A stretch of 39,795 nucleotides of DNA, from the NCBI GenBank assembly GCA_040756745.1, contig JBFLYO010000036.1, positions 1 through 39,795 on the forward strand, written 5' to 3'. Of this stretch, positions 8,905 to 16,410 are shown piece by piece. Origin of the DNA: JBFLYO01 sp040756745. Lineage in GTDB: Bacteria > Bacteroidota > Ignavibacteria > UBA10030 > UBA6906. Numbering within the stretch: the stretch's first letter is position 1; every line of letters begins with the position of its first letter. The notes beneath the pieces are model-generated. The model did no database searches. It had not been told where the DNA came from and worked only from the letters and a program-made list of their open reading frames with translations. Made by a program: the position numbers and the translations under genes.

Positions 8905-10278
8905 ATGAAGACCATCATCGAGCCGTTTAAGATCAAGTCGGTCGAGCCGATCAGGTTCACCACGCAGCAAGAGCGCGAGGAGGTGCTTCGCCGCGGCTGG
9001 TACAATCTGTTCATGGTTCCGGCAGAGGATGTGCTGATCGATCTCCTGACCGACAGCGGGACGGCCGCGATGAGCGCAGATCAATGGGCCGGCATGATGC
9101 GCGGGGATGAATCGTATGCCGGGGCGCGGAGCTTCTACCGCTTTGAAGCGGCGGTGAGGGAGTTGACGGGGATGAAACATATCATCCCGACGCACCAGGG
9201 AAGGGCAGCCGAAAAGATCCTCTTCACGCTCGTCGGAGGCAAAGGGAAGGTTGTGCCGAATAATGCGCACTTCGACACGACGCGAGCCAACGTGGAGTAT
9301 TCCGAAGCGGAGGCCGTCGATCTTCCCACCGCAGAAGGGCGCGACCCCGACGTCGTCGCCGACTTCAAAGGGAACATGGACGTCGATGCGCTCGACGCGC
9401 TCATCCGGAAAGTCGGGGCTGCGAACATTCCGCTCTGCATGGTCACCATCACAAACAATTCCGGAGGGGGGCAGCCGGTGTCCATGCAGAATCTCCGGGA
9501 CACAAAGGCGGTCTGCGCTCGGTACGGCATACCGTTGTTCCTCGATGCATGCCGGTTTGCCGAGAATGCCTACTTCATCAAGAAGCGAGAAAAGGGGTAC
9601 ACAGACAAGCTGGCAAAGGAAATTGCGAAGGAAATGTTCTCATACGCCGATGGCGCAACAATGAGCGCCAAGAAAGACGCCATCGTGAATATGGGAGGAT
9701 TTCTCGCTCTGAACGACGACGGGCTGGCCGCTCGCGCCCGCAACCTCCTGATCGTCACCGAGGGGTTTCCAACGTACGGCGGTCTTGCGGGGCGCGACCT
9801 GGAGGCGATTGCGCAGGGGCTCCACGAGGTTCTCGATGAACACTATCTGATGTACCGGATCCGCTCTGTGGAATATCTCGGCGAGCGTCTCATGCGCGCG
9901 GGGGTCCCCATCCTTCAACCCCCAGGTGGGCACGCCATTTATCTGAATGCCAAACGCTTCCTTCCTCACATCCCCCCGGAGCAGTTTCCCGGGCAATCGC
10001 TGGTGGTCGAGCTCTTCCGCGTCGGCGGCATTCGTTCCGTCGAGATCGGCAGTGTCATGTTTGGCCGCACGGATGCTGCGGGCAGATTCGTCCCGGCTCG
10101 CATGGAGCTGGTGCGCCTGGCGATCCCCCGCCGGGTCTATACGCAGAGCCATATTGATTATGTCATTGAAGTCGTCGAGGAGTGCTATCACCATCGTGAT
10201 GCTTTCAAGGGGTATCGAATCGTCGAAGAGCCCCCAATGCTCCGACACTTTACAGCAAAATTCGCACCTCTGGCATAG
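8905..10278 (+). CDS. tnaA: Tryptophanase-type beta-eliminating lyase (PLP)
   Basis: PLP enzyme of the tryptophanase / tyrosine phenol-lyase family, 457 aa. It would split tryptophan (or a related amino acid) to pyruvate, ammonia and indole. Residue numbering coincides with Citrobacter tyrosine phenol-lyase: Y71 (DESYAG), D214 (LDACRF) and PLP lysine K257 (MSAKKDA). Tyrosine phenol-lyase uses Arg381 to hold the phenol hydroxyl, whereas here residue 381 is Ile (GIRSVEIGS), as in E. coli tryptophanase. The C-terminal LRHFTAK also matches tryptophanase. I therefore favour tryptophanase activity, although the overall length is nearer tyrosine phenol-lyase. It sits 33 nt behind an RND pump operon, which suggests that indole production and efflux may be linked. 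Confidence 0.85.
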   Translation: MKTIIEPFKIKSVEPIRFTTQQEREEVLRRGWYNLFMVPAEDVLIDLLTDSGTAAMSADQWAGMMRGDESYAGARSFYRFEAAVRELTGMKHIIPTHQGRAAEKILFTLVGGKGKVVPNNAHFDTTRANVEYSEAEAVDLPTAEGRDPDVVADFKGNMDVDALDALIRKVGAANIPLCMVTITNNSGGGQPVSMQNLRDTKAVCARYGIPLFLDACRFAENAYFIKKREKGYTDKLAKEIAKEMFSYADGATMSAKKDAIVNMGGFLALNDDGLAARARNLLIVTEGFPTYGGLAGRDLEAIAQGLHEVLDEHYLMYRIRSVEYLGERLMRAGVPILQPPGGHAIYLNAKRFLPHIPPEQFPGQSLVVELFRVGGIRSVEIGSVMFGRTDAAGRFVPARMELVRLAIPRRVYTQSHIDYVIEVVEECYHHRDAFKGYRIVEEPPMLRHFTAKFAPLA

Positions 10279-10317
10279 CCTCATTCCATCCCACGCCGAG
10301 CTTCTCGCAATTTCTCA

Positions 10318-10346
10318 TTGCGTCACTCCCAAAAAAGTGGTATACT
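10318..10346 (+). promoter_or_regulatory. Promoter upstream of the Yip1-family gene
   Basis: TTGCGT (10318-10323), 17 nt, TATACT (10341-10346), 35 nt before the ATG at 10382. The -10 box matches five of six consensus bases. The same -35 hexamer and spacing occur before tmRNA. It would drive the eight-gene cluster 10382-14570. Confidence 0.5.
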
Positions 10347-10381
10347 TGTAATTAATTGAAATCTCGCGGGTTACCACGGGC

Positions 10382-11074
10382 ATGATCACCTGTACGGTGT
10401 GCGGGGCGGAAAACGATGCGCTGGCCGTCGTATGCACGTCGTGCAAGAGCTACCTGCAGGGAAAGGTCGATACTCTCAATCTGTTTGAGACCCTCTGGGG
10501 GTTGATGGAGACCCCGGAAAAGACCTTTCACCGGATCGCGCTCGCACGGTACAAGAACTACACTATTCTCCTCAACAGTCTGTTCGGATGCGCGCTGGTC
10601 TTTGGAGTGATCTGGTCTAAGACCCTCGGGAGCGCGTTTGCGAATCTTGCGACTCTCTTGGGAACGGGGATTGTCCTCGGCCCTCCGGCAGGCGTCATCG
10701 TTGCAGCGCTGCTGGCGGTTTTCGCAAGGGGCGCCGGACGTGCCATGGGAGGACATGGGACGATTCGGAATGTCTACGCGGTGATCGCGTATGCGGCTGC
10801 CCCCGTTGCCTACTCACTCGTGCTGGTATTCCCCGTCGAAATTGCCGTGTTCGGGATGTACCTGTTCGGCAACAACCCCTCCCCCATGGTCATCAACCCG
10901 GCGTTGTATATTGTGTTGATTGGTCTTGATGGGGCCGCTGTTATCTGGTCCTGGTTTCTCCTCGGGGTGGGAGTCCGCGTCGCCCTTGCCCTGTCGAAGG
11001 GGAAGGGGTATGTCGTGTCGACCGCCATGGTCACGCTCGTTGCGGCGGTGACATTTGCTCTTCAGGCACTTTGA
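10382..11074 (+). CDS. Zinc-ribbon Yip1-family membrane protein
   Basis: Integral membrane protein of 230 aa with unknown role. A short N-terminal zinc ribbon is formed by C4, C7, C18 and C21 (two CxxC pairs). It is followed by about 25 linker residues and then five hydrophobic helices characteristic of the Yip1/DUF1282 fold (LLNSLFGCALVFGVIW onward). In eukaryotes Yip1 proteins act in vesicle traffic; bacterial members have no settled function. It opens the plus-strand cluster behind a clear promoter and is followed 3 nt later by the small zincin gene, suggesting translational coupling. Confidence 0.8.
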   Translation: MITCTVCGAENDALAVVCTSCKSYLQGKVDTLNLFETLWGLMETPEKTFHRIALARYKNYTILLNSLFGCALVFGVIWSKTLGSAFANLATLLGTGIVLGPPAGVIVAALLAVFARGAGRAMGGHGTIRNVYAVIAYAAAPVAYSLVLVFPVEIAVFGMYLFGNNPSPMVINPALYIVLIGLDGAAVIWSWFLLGVGVRVALALSKGKGYVVSTAMVTLVAAVTFALQAL

Positions 11075-11077
11075 AAC

Positions 11078-11449
11078 ATGGAGCGGGATGAGTTCGAGAG
11101 GATTGCGGAGGCGACGTTTGACGCGTTGCCCCAAGCGTTTCGAGGCGCCATCGACAATGTGCGGATTGTGGTGGAGGATGTGCCGGACGAGCAACACGCG
11201 CGGCTGAGGGGCTACCGGCCGGGGACTCTACTCCTCGGACTCTACGAGGGTGTCCCGCTCCCAAAGCGGGGGACTGATTACGGGATGTATCCGGTCGTCC
11301 CGGACACGATCACGTTGTATCACAGGAACATCGAAGCAGTCGCCGCGCGACCGGAGGAGATCCCGGCGATCATCCGAGATACGTTGATCCATGAGATCGG
11401 GCACTATTTCGGGATGAGCGAGCAACAGATCCGAGCGGCTGGTTACTAG
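11078..11449 (+). CDS. Small zincin-like metallopeptidase family protein
   Basis: A 123-aa protein of the bacterial minimal-zincin family (DUF1025/PF06262 type). The zinc-binding sequence HEIGHYFGMSE is visible at residues 105-115, giving the HExxH ligands H105 and H109, catalytic E106 and a later acidic residue E115. The N-terminal motif FERIAEATFDALP is also typical. There is no signal peptide, so it is cytoplasmic. Family members are widespread but their physiological substrates are not established. It starts 3 nt after the Yip1-family gene, and the next gene follows after 33 nt. Confidence 0.85.
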   Translation: MERDEFERIAEATFDALPQAFRGAIDNVRIVVEDVPDEQHARLRGYRPGTLLLGLYEGVPLPKRGTDYGMYPVVPDTITLYHRNIEAVAARPEEIPAIIRDTLIHEIGHYFGMSEQQIRAAGY

Positions 11450-11482
11450 CGGTGAATTTCATTACTGAAAGGACACAACGCA

Positions 11483-11782
11483 ATGCCCAGAGTGATGTTC
11501 ACGATAACTTATGGCATCAAACCGGAGCACCGCGAAGAGTATCTGGAACTCGCCCGAAAGATGAAGGAGCATTTCACGACCGTAGGGAAGAAAAACTACT
11601 CGGTGTACGAAGCGAAGGGGCGTAAGAACCAGTTCACGGAAGTGTTCATCACCAGCAGCGTCGAGGAGTATGATGCTCTGGAGGACAACCAGGACGAAAC
11701 GACGGAATCGCTGGTCCGGAAACTGGAAGAGTACATTGACGAGGGGGGAATGAAGTACACCACGGTAATCGAAGCAGTGTAA
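11483..11782 (+). CDS. Hypothetical 99-aa protein, possible ferredoxin-like dimer fold
   Basis: I do not recognise a named family with certainty. The beta-alpha-beta-beta-alpha-beta pattern (VMFTITYGIKPEHREEYLEL, then KNYSVYEAKG, FTEVFITSSVEEYDAL and a C-terminal strand KYTTVIEAV) resembles small dimeric alpha/beta-barrel proteins such as antibiotic-biosynthesis-monooxygenase-like domains. A good ribosome-binding site (GAAAGGACA) precedes the ATG. It lies between the mini-zincin and a hemerythrin in the same orientation. No catalytic residue can be assigned. Confidence 0.75.
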   Translation: MPRVMFTITYGIKPEHREEYLELARKMKEHFTTVGKKNYSVYEAKGRKNQFTEVFITSSVEEYDALEDNQDETTESLVRKLEEYIDEGGMKYTTVIEAV

Positions 11783-11804
11783 AGGTGTCCGGTGACGGCA
11801 AGGC

Positions 11805-12296
11805 ATGGTTCCGAAACGCCATATCGATCCGATCGCCCGCTTCATGCAGGAGCATGACGAGGCGCTCGTACAGCTGGCAGCTCTGAACAAATCAACCCGC
11901 TCGCTCGCGGAACAGGGGTTCAGCATGGAGGCGTACCGGAGAGTATTGAAAGCTGTGGAATTCATAGAGGAGGAGGTCAGCGTTCACAACCGCAGCGAGG
12001 AGGAGGCCTTGTTCCCGGTCCTCGAGCGGTACGTCGAGGGGCCGACGAAGCTGATGCGTGAGGATCACAAGGTGTTGAAGAAGGAATTCCGACGGCTGCG
12101 CAAGGCGGTTGATGCGGTGGGAGCACGACGGAAGGACGGCCAGGCTGCAGCGGAGCTTGCGGCGATCTCGAAGGTGATTGTCCAGCTCTTCGTGAACCAT
12201 ATTCACAAGGAGAATCACATCCTTTTTCCTCTTGTGCAGAAGTTTCTCACCAAGGACGCTCTTCGCGAAGTGGCGCGTCGGATGGTTCCGAGCTGA
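11805..12296 (+). CDS. Hemerythrin HHE cation-binding domain protein
   Basis: A 163-aa four-helix protein of the HHE/hemerythrin family, expected to bind a di-iron centre and sense or buffer oxygen, nitric oxide or iron. Candidate ligands are H17 (MQEHDEAL), H61 and E66/E67 (HNRSEEE), H88 (REDHKVL), H132 and E136 (HIHKEN) and H138, in the order expected for the family. It has no signal peptide or membrane segment, so it acts in the cytoplasm. It begins 22 nt after the preceding small gene. The nearby flavin-reductase-like gene suggests redox functions in the cluster, but a direct link is inference. Confidence 0.88.
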   Translation: MVPKRHIDPIARFMQEHDEALVQLAALNKSTRSLAEQGFSMEAYRRVLKAVEFIEEEVSVHNRSEEEALFPVLERYVEGPTKLMREDHKVLKKEFRRLRKAVDAVGARRKDGQAAAELAAISKVIVQLFVNHIHKENHILFPLVQKFLTKDALREVARRMVPS

Positions 12297-12367
12297 GTGG
12301 AACCATCGATTTCCTTTCAGCGTACCAGAGTCAACCCAAACGTAGCCAAAGGGTTATCCCTCCTGAA

Positions 12368-13507
12368 GTGAATCCGAATCTCGATTATCAACAACTCCGC
12401 GCTCTGCTTCAGACGGTCTTCGGTCTTGGCGACCGTGAGAACGATTGCCTGATCCTTATCGACCTTCCGGGCGGGAAGCGCAGGGATAATCCCGCGTGGT
12501 CGGACCGGAGAACCATCGCACGTGAGTGGTTTCAACACCTCGCCTCGCATTCTGCGAATCTGCCGTTTAGAGCAATCCGCCTGGGGATGTATGCGAATGT
12601 TGGAACCAATAACGGAGACCTTCCAGAACGCCTCGAGTCGCTGCAGACTATATCACAGGATGGAGGGAGCACGTGGACAGGTCAGGATCCGCTCCGGGGA
12701 ATCCTTGAGGCGTCGGGCGTTGTTCTTGCAATGACCGAGTTTTCGGCGACGGCGCCGCTGAAAATTCTGGCCAGGGACTTGGGTTTCCGGGGTGCAACAC
12801 TTCCCGGGTTTAGCCGCGCGATGATGCCGTCGCTGGGACTGGATTACGAAGCGATCAACAAGCGAGTACTAGAGATCAAGGCACGAATGGATCGTGCCAT
12901 ATCGGCGGATATTGCGCTTCGTGCAGGAGGACAGCAATACCGCTTAGAGGTGGACCTTAGGTTCCGGCAAGGCCATGCAAGCGGTGGAATCCTGAAGGAG
13001 AGAGGGGCCGTAGGGAACCTACCATCGGGAGAGGCGTATATCGTTCCTTATGAAGGTGAAACGCCTGGGATCGAAAGCTCCACACACGGGCTCCTGCCGG
13101 TTCAATTCGACGAGGAAGTCGTGGTGTTTGGGGTCCGCGGGAATCGCGCCGAAGAGGTGACGAGCTCGGGGAGGCACTCAGACATCCAGCGGGAAAAACT
13201 GTCAGAAGAGCCGGCCTACGGAAATATTGCTGAGCTGGGCATCGGAGTCCTCGGCGAGTGGGGGGTTGAAGGCGTCGGGAGCACGCTTCTGGATGAAAAG
13301 TTGGGACTGCACATTGCATTCGGCAGGAGCGATCACTTTGGCGGTTCGACATCACCTGTAGCGTTCCGCAAACCTGAGAATGTCATTCACATCGATTGGG
13401 TGTACGTGCCTTCGGTCCAACCCAGGGTGTCGGCAGATGAGGTTGTGCTTCACTATGATGGCGGTGTGAATGAGACCGTGATGCGTTCAGGTCGGCTTAT
13501 CGTGTGA
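12368..13507 (+). CDS. M29-type metallopeptidase (aminopeptidase T / NicX-like)
   Basis: A 379-aa protein resembling the M29 leucyl-aminopeptidase family, whose members include AmpS/AmpT and the non-peptidase 2,5-dihydroxypyridine dioxygenase NicX. The metal-ligand pattern of M29 (Glu, Glu, His, then HxD) can be traced as E222 (NLPSGE), E289 (GNIAELGIG), H315 (DEKLGLHIAFG) and H341-x-D343 (IHIDWVY), with spacings close to the family. The N-terminal domain is divergent. The start is a GTG at 12368 with a weak ribosome-binding site. Whether it is a peptidase or a ring-cleaving dioxygenase cannot be decided from sequence alone. Confidence 0.72.
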   Translation: MNPNLDYQQLRALLQTVFGLGDRENDCLILIDLPGGKRRDNPAWSDRRTIAREWFQHLASHSANLPFRAIRLGMYANVGTNNGDLPERLESLQTISQDGGSTWTGQDPLRGILEASGVVLAMTEFSATAPLKILARDLGFRGATLPGFSRAMMPSLGLDYEAINKRVLEIKARMDRAISADIALRAGGQQYRLEVDLRFRQGHASGGILKERGAVGNLPSGEAYIVPYEGETPGIESSTHGLLPVQFDEEVVVFGVRGNRAEEVTSSGRHSDIQREKLSEEPAYGNIAELGIGVLGEWGVEGVGSTLLDEKLGLHIAFGRSDHFGGSTSPVAFRKPENVIHIDWVYVPSVQPRVSADEVVLHYDGGVNETVMRSGRLIV

Positions 13508-13518
13508 GAGGAGGTTTC

Positions 13519-13872
13519 GTGCGCCTGCGAAGATTCACCCAGGAGAGCCGGGAGACGGTGGTGCTGACGTGGGACGACGGGCACGTCGGTCCCGTGTGGT
13601 TGCGGACGCTCAGGGACGCGTGCCCGTGCGCCGGGTGTCAAGGCGAGACCGTGTTGCTGGAGCACCACGCGGCCCCACGGGTTGACACGTCAATTCCAGG
13701 GCGGTACGAGCTTATAAGCGCTACGCCGGTCGGTAATTATGCGCTGCAGTTCCGATGGGGAGATGGACACGGAGAGGGGATATATACGTGGGAATTGCTC
13801 CGTGGCCTGTGCGAGTGTGAACAATGCCGGGCTGGGCGGAATAAGGAGGGAAGGAGGGAGGATGACCCGTGA
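13519..13872 (+). CDS. DUF971 domain protein
   Basis: A 117-aa protein matching the DUF971 domain, which also forms the N-terminus of gamma-butyrobetaine hydroxylase. LTWDDGHVGPVWLRTLRDACPC and the C-terminal GIYTWELLRGLCECEQC are family signatures. The cysteines in CPCAGC and CECEQC may bind zinc or be part of an iron-sulfur-related function; stand-alone DUF971 proteins are often discussed near Fe-S genes. I chose the GTG at 13519 because AGAGGAGGT lies just upstream. A GTG at 13504 in the same frame would overlap the preceding stop. The stop overlaps the next gene by 11 nt. Confidence 0.82.
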   Translation: MRLRRFTQESRETVVLTWDDGHVGPVWLRTLRDACPCAGCQGETVLLEHHAAPRVDTSIPGRYELISATPVGNYALQFRWGDGHGEGIYTWELLRGLCECEQCRAGRNKEGRREDDP

Positions 13873-14344
13873 TTCAGCAGTGACGCGAGCTCTGAAGAAA
13901 ATCCCCTACGGCCTGTACGTCGTCGGTTCGCTGAACAACGACGTCCCCGCAGTGATCATTGCGAACTGGGTCACTCAGGTGTCATTCTCACCTCCGTGCG
14001 TCGCCATTGCGGTGGAGAAGGAGTCGAAAATGCGTCGCCACATCGATCGGTCGGGGCTCTTCTGCGTCAACATCCTGCCGTCAGGGTCGACAAAGATGGC
14101 AAAGGTGTTCCTCAAGGGCCCGGAGGCGATCGATGCGACGATTGCCGGGAAGGACTTCACGCGCGGAATGAACGGCACTCCGTTCCTGAAAGACGCCAGT
14201 GCGTCATTCGAATGTCGCGTCCTTACCTCGGTGCAAACGGGAGATCACGTTCTGTTCGTCGGGACCGTCGTGGACGGGGCGGTCCCGCAGGAGGGGGAGG
14301 ATGTCCTCACTCTTCGCGAGACCGGATGGAAGTACAGCAAGTGA
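13862..14344 (+). CDS. Flavin reductase-like (FMN-binding split-barrel) protein
   Basis: A 160-aa flavoprotein of the flavin reductase / split-barrel family that would reduce or carry FMN in the cytoplasm. The N-terminus ALKKIPYGLYVVGSLNNDVP and the segment ANWVTQVSFSPPCVAIAVEKES match the flavin-binding core, and FCVNIL follows at the usual distance. The frame is open from 13739, but that part overlaps the DUF971 gene out of frame, and a GGAGGGAGG ribosome-binding site points to the ATG at 13862. Overlap with DUF971 indicates coupling. Some family members act as rubredoxin- or flavodiiron-like partners, which would fit the hemerythrin in the same cluster. Confidence 0.87.
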   Translation: MTRDSAVTRALKKIPYGLYVVGSLNNDVPAVIIANWVTQVSFSPPCVAIAVEKESKMRRHIDRSGLFCVNILPSGSTKMAKVFLKGPEAIDATIAGKDFTRGMNGTPFLKDASASFECRVLTSVQTGDHVLFVGTVVDGAVPQEGEDVLTLRETGWKYSK

Positions 14345-14381
14345 ACGAACACAGATACATCGACACTACCGTAACAACGAC

Positions 14382-14570
14382 ATGGCTGCCTGGGACACAT
14401 TTACAGCGTTTATGCAGTCACTCACCGATCATGAGCGGGAATTGCTCGCCGATCTCATCGCCGCTGCACGCCAGGACCTCTTCGCCGCGCGGAGCGAAGA
14501 GGCCCGTGTCCACATCGTTGAGGACCTGATGCGCAGTGCGCGGGAAGCGTTTAGATCGGTACGCCGGTAG
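14382..14570 (+). CDS. Small hypothetical protein, 62 aa
   Basis: Short ORF starting MAAWDTFTAFMQSLTDHERE, predicted to be a mostly helical and charged cytoplasmic peptide. It follows the flavin reductase gene by 37 nt in the same direction. The open frame extends further upstream to 14199 but that part lies inside the previous gene. No ribosome-binding site is clear and I do not recognise a family. Its stop codon lies one base from the stop of the convergent M28 peptidase gene. Support comes from its position, the amphipathic pattern and the tight packing. Confidence 0.5.
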   Translation: MAAWDTFTAFMQSLTDHERELLADLIAAARQDLFAARSEEARVHIVEDLMRSAREAFRSVRR

Positions 14571-14571
14571 T

Positions 14572-16383
14572 CTAACGGCGCTTCTCCATTTGTGCAGTGA
14601 GGGTCAGAAGCTTTCCGTCACGCAACACCTCAACGGTGACCATGTCACCTGCCTTGAGCTCACCCAGCATCCCCATGTAGTCGTAGATGTTCATGATCTT
14701 CTTTCCTCCCATCTTCACGATGACGTCCCCAGCCTTCATGCCGGCCTTTTCAGCGGGGCCGCCAGGGCGCAGACCCCCGATCTTCATTCCCTCGGTTCCT
14801 TCCGCGTAGTCGGGCACAACGCCGAGGGTCACCCGGAATCCCCGCGTATCACCGCCCCCCGCCGGGGCCGTGCTCACCGCTTTCGTGAAGAGTGGTCGTT
14901 CCGCACCGGCATCGATGTCCCTCACAATGTCGCGCACATAACGAACGATTTGTTGCTCGGCCGGGGAGTTTATGCGATCCCACGTGTCGCTGGGCTTATG
15001 GTAGTCGTTGTGTGTTCCCGTGAAGAAGAAGAGGACAGGGATGTCTTTGGCATAGAATTGCGCATGATCGCTCGGCCCGAAGCCGTCGGGGACGAATTTC
15101 AAAACGAAGGTGGAGTCGGTATTGTGTTTCTCGAGCAGCGACCGCCAGCCAGGTGAGGTCCCCGTGCCATACACGGTCAGAGTGTGCTGGTCGAGGCGTC
15201 CAATCATGTCCATGTTCACCATGGCCGTCATGCCTGCGAGAGGAAAGGGAGGATGGTTGACGTAGTACTGGGATCCAAGCGTCCCGAGCTCTTCGCCTGA
15301 GAAGAACGTGAAGATGAGCCGTCGCTTCAGAGACTGTCGTTCTGCAGCGAATGCCTGCGCCAACTCCAGCAGACCCGCAGTCCCTGAAGCGTTGTCGTCC
15401 GCGCCGTGATGCACTGCGAGGGTGTCGGGCACCAGCGAGCCTGAGCCGGGTCCCCCGTAGCCGAGGTGGTCGAAATGAGCCCCAAGGACCACCGACTGAG
15501 CGTTAAGGGCGGGATCGGTACCCGGCAGCGTCCCGATGACGTTGGCAGTTTTCGCGCGAAGCTGGATCACCTCCGTCGTCAGCGCCACCTTGACGCCGGC
15601 GATGTCGAATGTCACGGGGCGCCGAGTCGCCTTGATTGAATCTTGGATGTCCTTAAGTGTACGGGTGGTGAAGAAGCCCTCGACGGCAGACCGTTTGATG
15701 CTGATGGCAGGGATGCCCGAGCTGGCGAAGGCCTGATCGAACGCGAGTTTAATCAGTTCATCTTCCTGCTCATCATTCGGCCCGGTGACAACGATGAGCG
15801 CCGCCGCCCCCTTGTCGCGGGCAATTCTTGCCTTATTGCGGAAAGAGCTGAACTGGTTCAACTCACCGTGCGGGTCGGCACCATCCGGACTGTAAAGGAG
15901 GACGAGCACCACCTTCCCGGTGACGTCGATGCCGCTGTAGTCGTCGTACGACTTGTCGGGGGCTGAGATGCCATACCCGGCAAACACCAGCGGTCCCGAG
16001 ACCGTCGTGTTGGAGGTGAATCCGAAGGGGCGAAACTCGACGTCGGCCACGAGCGCTTTTGTCTTGCCCGCGGGAGGGCCTGTGAAGGTGAGAGCATTTC
16101 CGGATCCCAGACGGACAGCGGACACGAATTCAAACGACTGGTAATATGTCCCGCTGTCCCCGGCCGGCGCAATGCCGTAGCTCCGCAGCCGCTCGACGAT
16201 GTACGAGGCCGCCAGAGTGTTGCCGCGAGTGCCGGAGCCCCGTCCTTCAAGGGAGTCGGAAGCAAGATACTTGATATGCGCGGTAAGTTCACCGGCGGTG
16301 ATTTCGGGGGTCGAGTCCTGCGCCCGGAGCTGGAGAGGCGCGAGGAGGACAAAGACCAGTGCATGCCTGAAGGTGTGGTTCAT
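14572..16383 (-). CDS. Secreted M28 zinc aminopeptidase with PA and PDZ domains
   Basis: Exported peptidase of 603 aa. A signal peptide (HALVFVLLAPLQLRAQ) is followed by a PA-type insert around residues 125-265 and the M28 catalytic domain. Zinc ligands can be placed at H303 (GAHFDHLG), D329 (HHGADDNASG), E364/E365 (FFSGEELG), D392 (NMDMIG) and H462 (DYHKPSDTWD). A C-terminal PDZ domain spans about 515-600 (GLRPGGPAEKAGMKAGDVIVKMGG). It probably trims peptides outside the inner membrane. It is the last gene of a three-gene minus-strand operon with a PD40 propeller protein and a peroxiredoxin, all of which carry export signals. Confidence 0.94.
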   Translation of the reverse strand: MNHTFRHALVFVLLAPLQLRAQDSTPEITAGELTAHIKYLASDSLEGRGSGTRGNTLAASYIVERLRSYGIAPAGDSGTYYQSFEFVSAVRLGSGNALTFTGPPAGKTKALVADVEFRPFGFTSNTTVSGPLVFAGYGISAPDKSYDDYSGIDVTGKVVLVLLYSPDGADPHGELNQFSSFRNKARIARDKGAAALIVVTGPNDEQEDELIKLAFDQAFASSGIPAISIKRSAVEGFFTTRTLKDIQDSIKATRRPVTFDIAGVKVALTTEVIQLRAKTANVIGTLPGTDPALNAQSVVLGAHFDHLGYGGPGSGSLVPDTLAVHHGADDNASGTAGLLELAQAFAAERQSLKRRLIFTFFSGEELGTLGSQYYVNHPPFPLAGMTAMVNMDMIGRLDQHTLTVYGTGTSPGWRSLLEKHNTDSTFVLKFVPDGFGPSDHAQFYAKDIPVLFFFTGTHNDYHKPSDTWDRINSPAEQQIVRYVRDIVRDIDAGAERPLFTKAVSTAPAGGGDTRGFRVTLGVVPDYAEGTEGMKIGGLRPGGPAEKAGMKAGDVIVKMGGKKIMNIYDYMGMLGELKAGDMVTVEVLRDGKLLTLTAQMEKRR

Positions 16384-16410
16384 GGATCGGCCCGTGTTAG
16401 TGAGTAATGC

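Noticed and set aside
8905..10278. Tyrosine phenol-lyase instead of tryptophanase
   Set aside because: Length and residue numbering fit, but the diagnostic Arg381 is Ile and the C-terminus matches tryptophanase.
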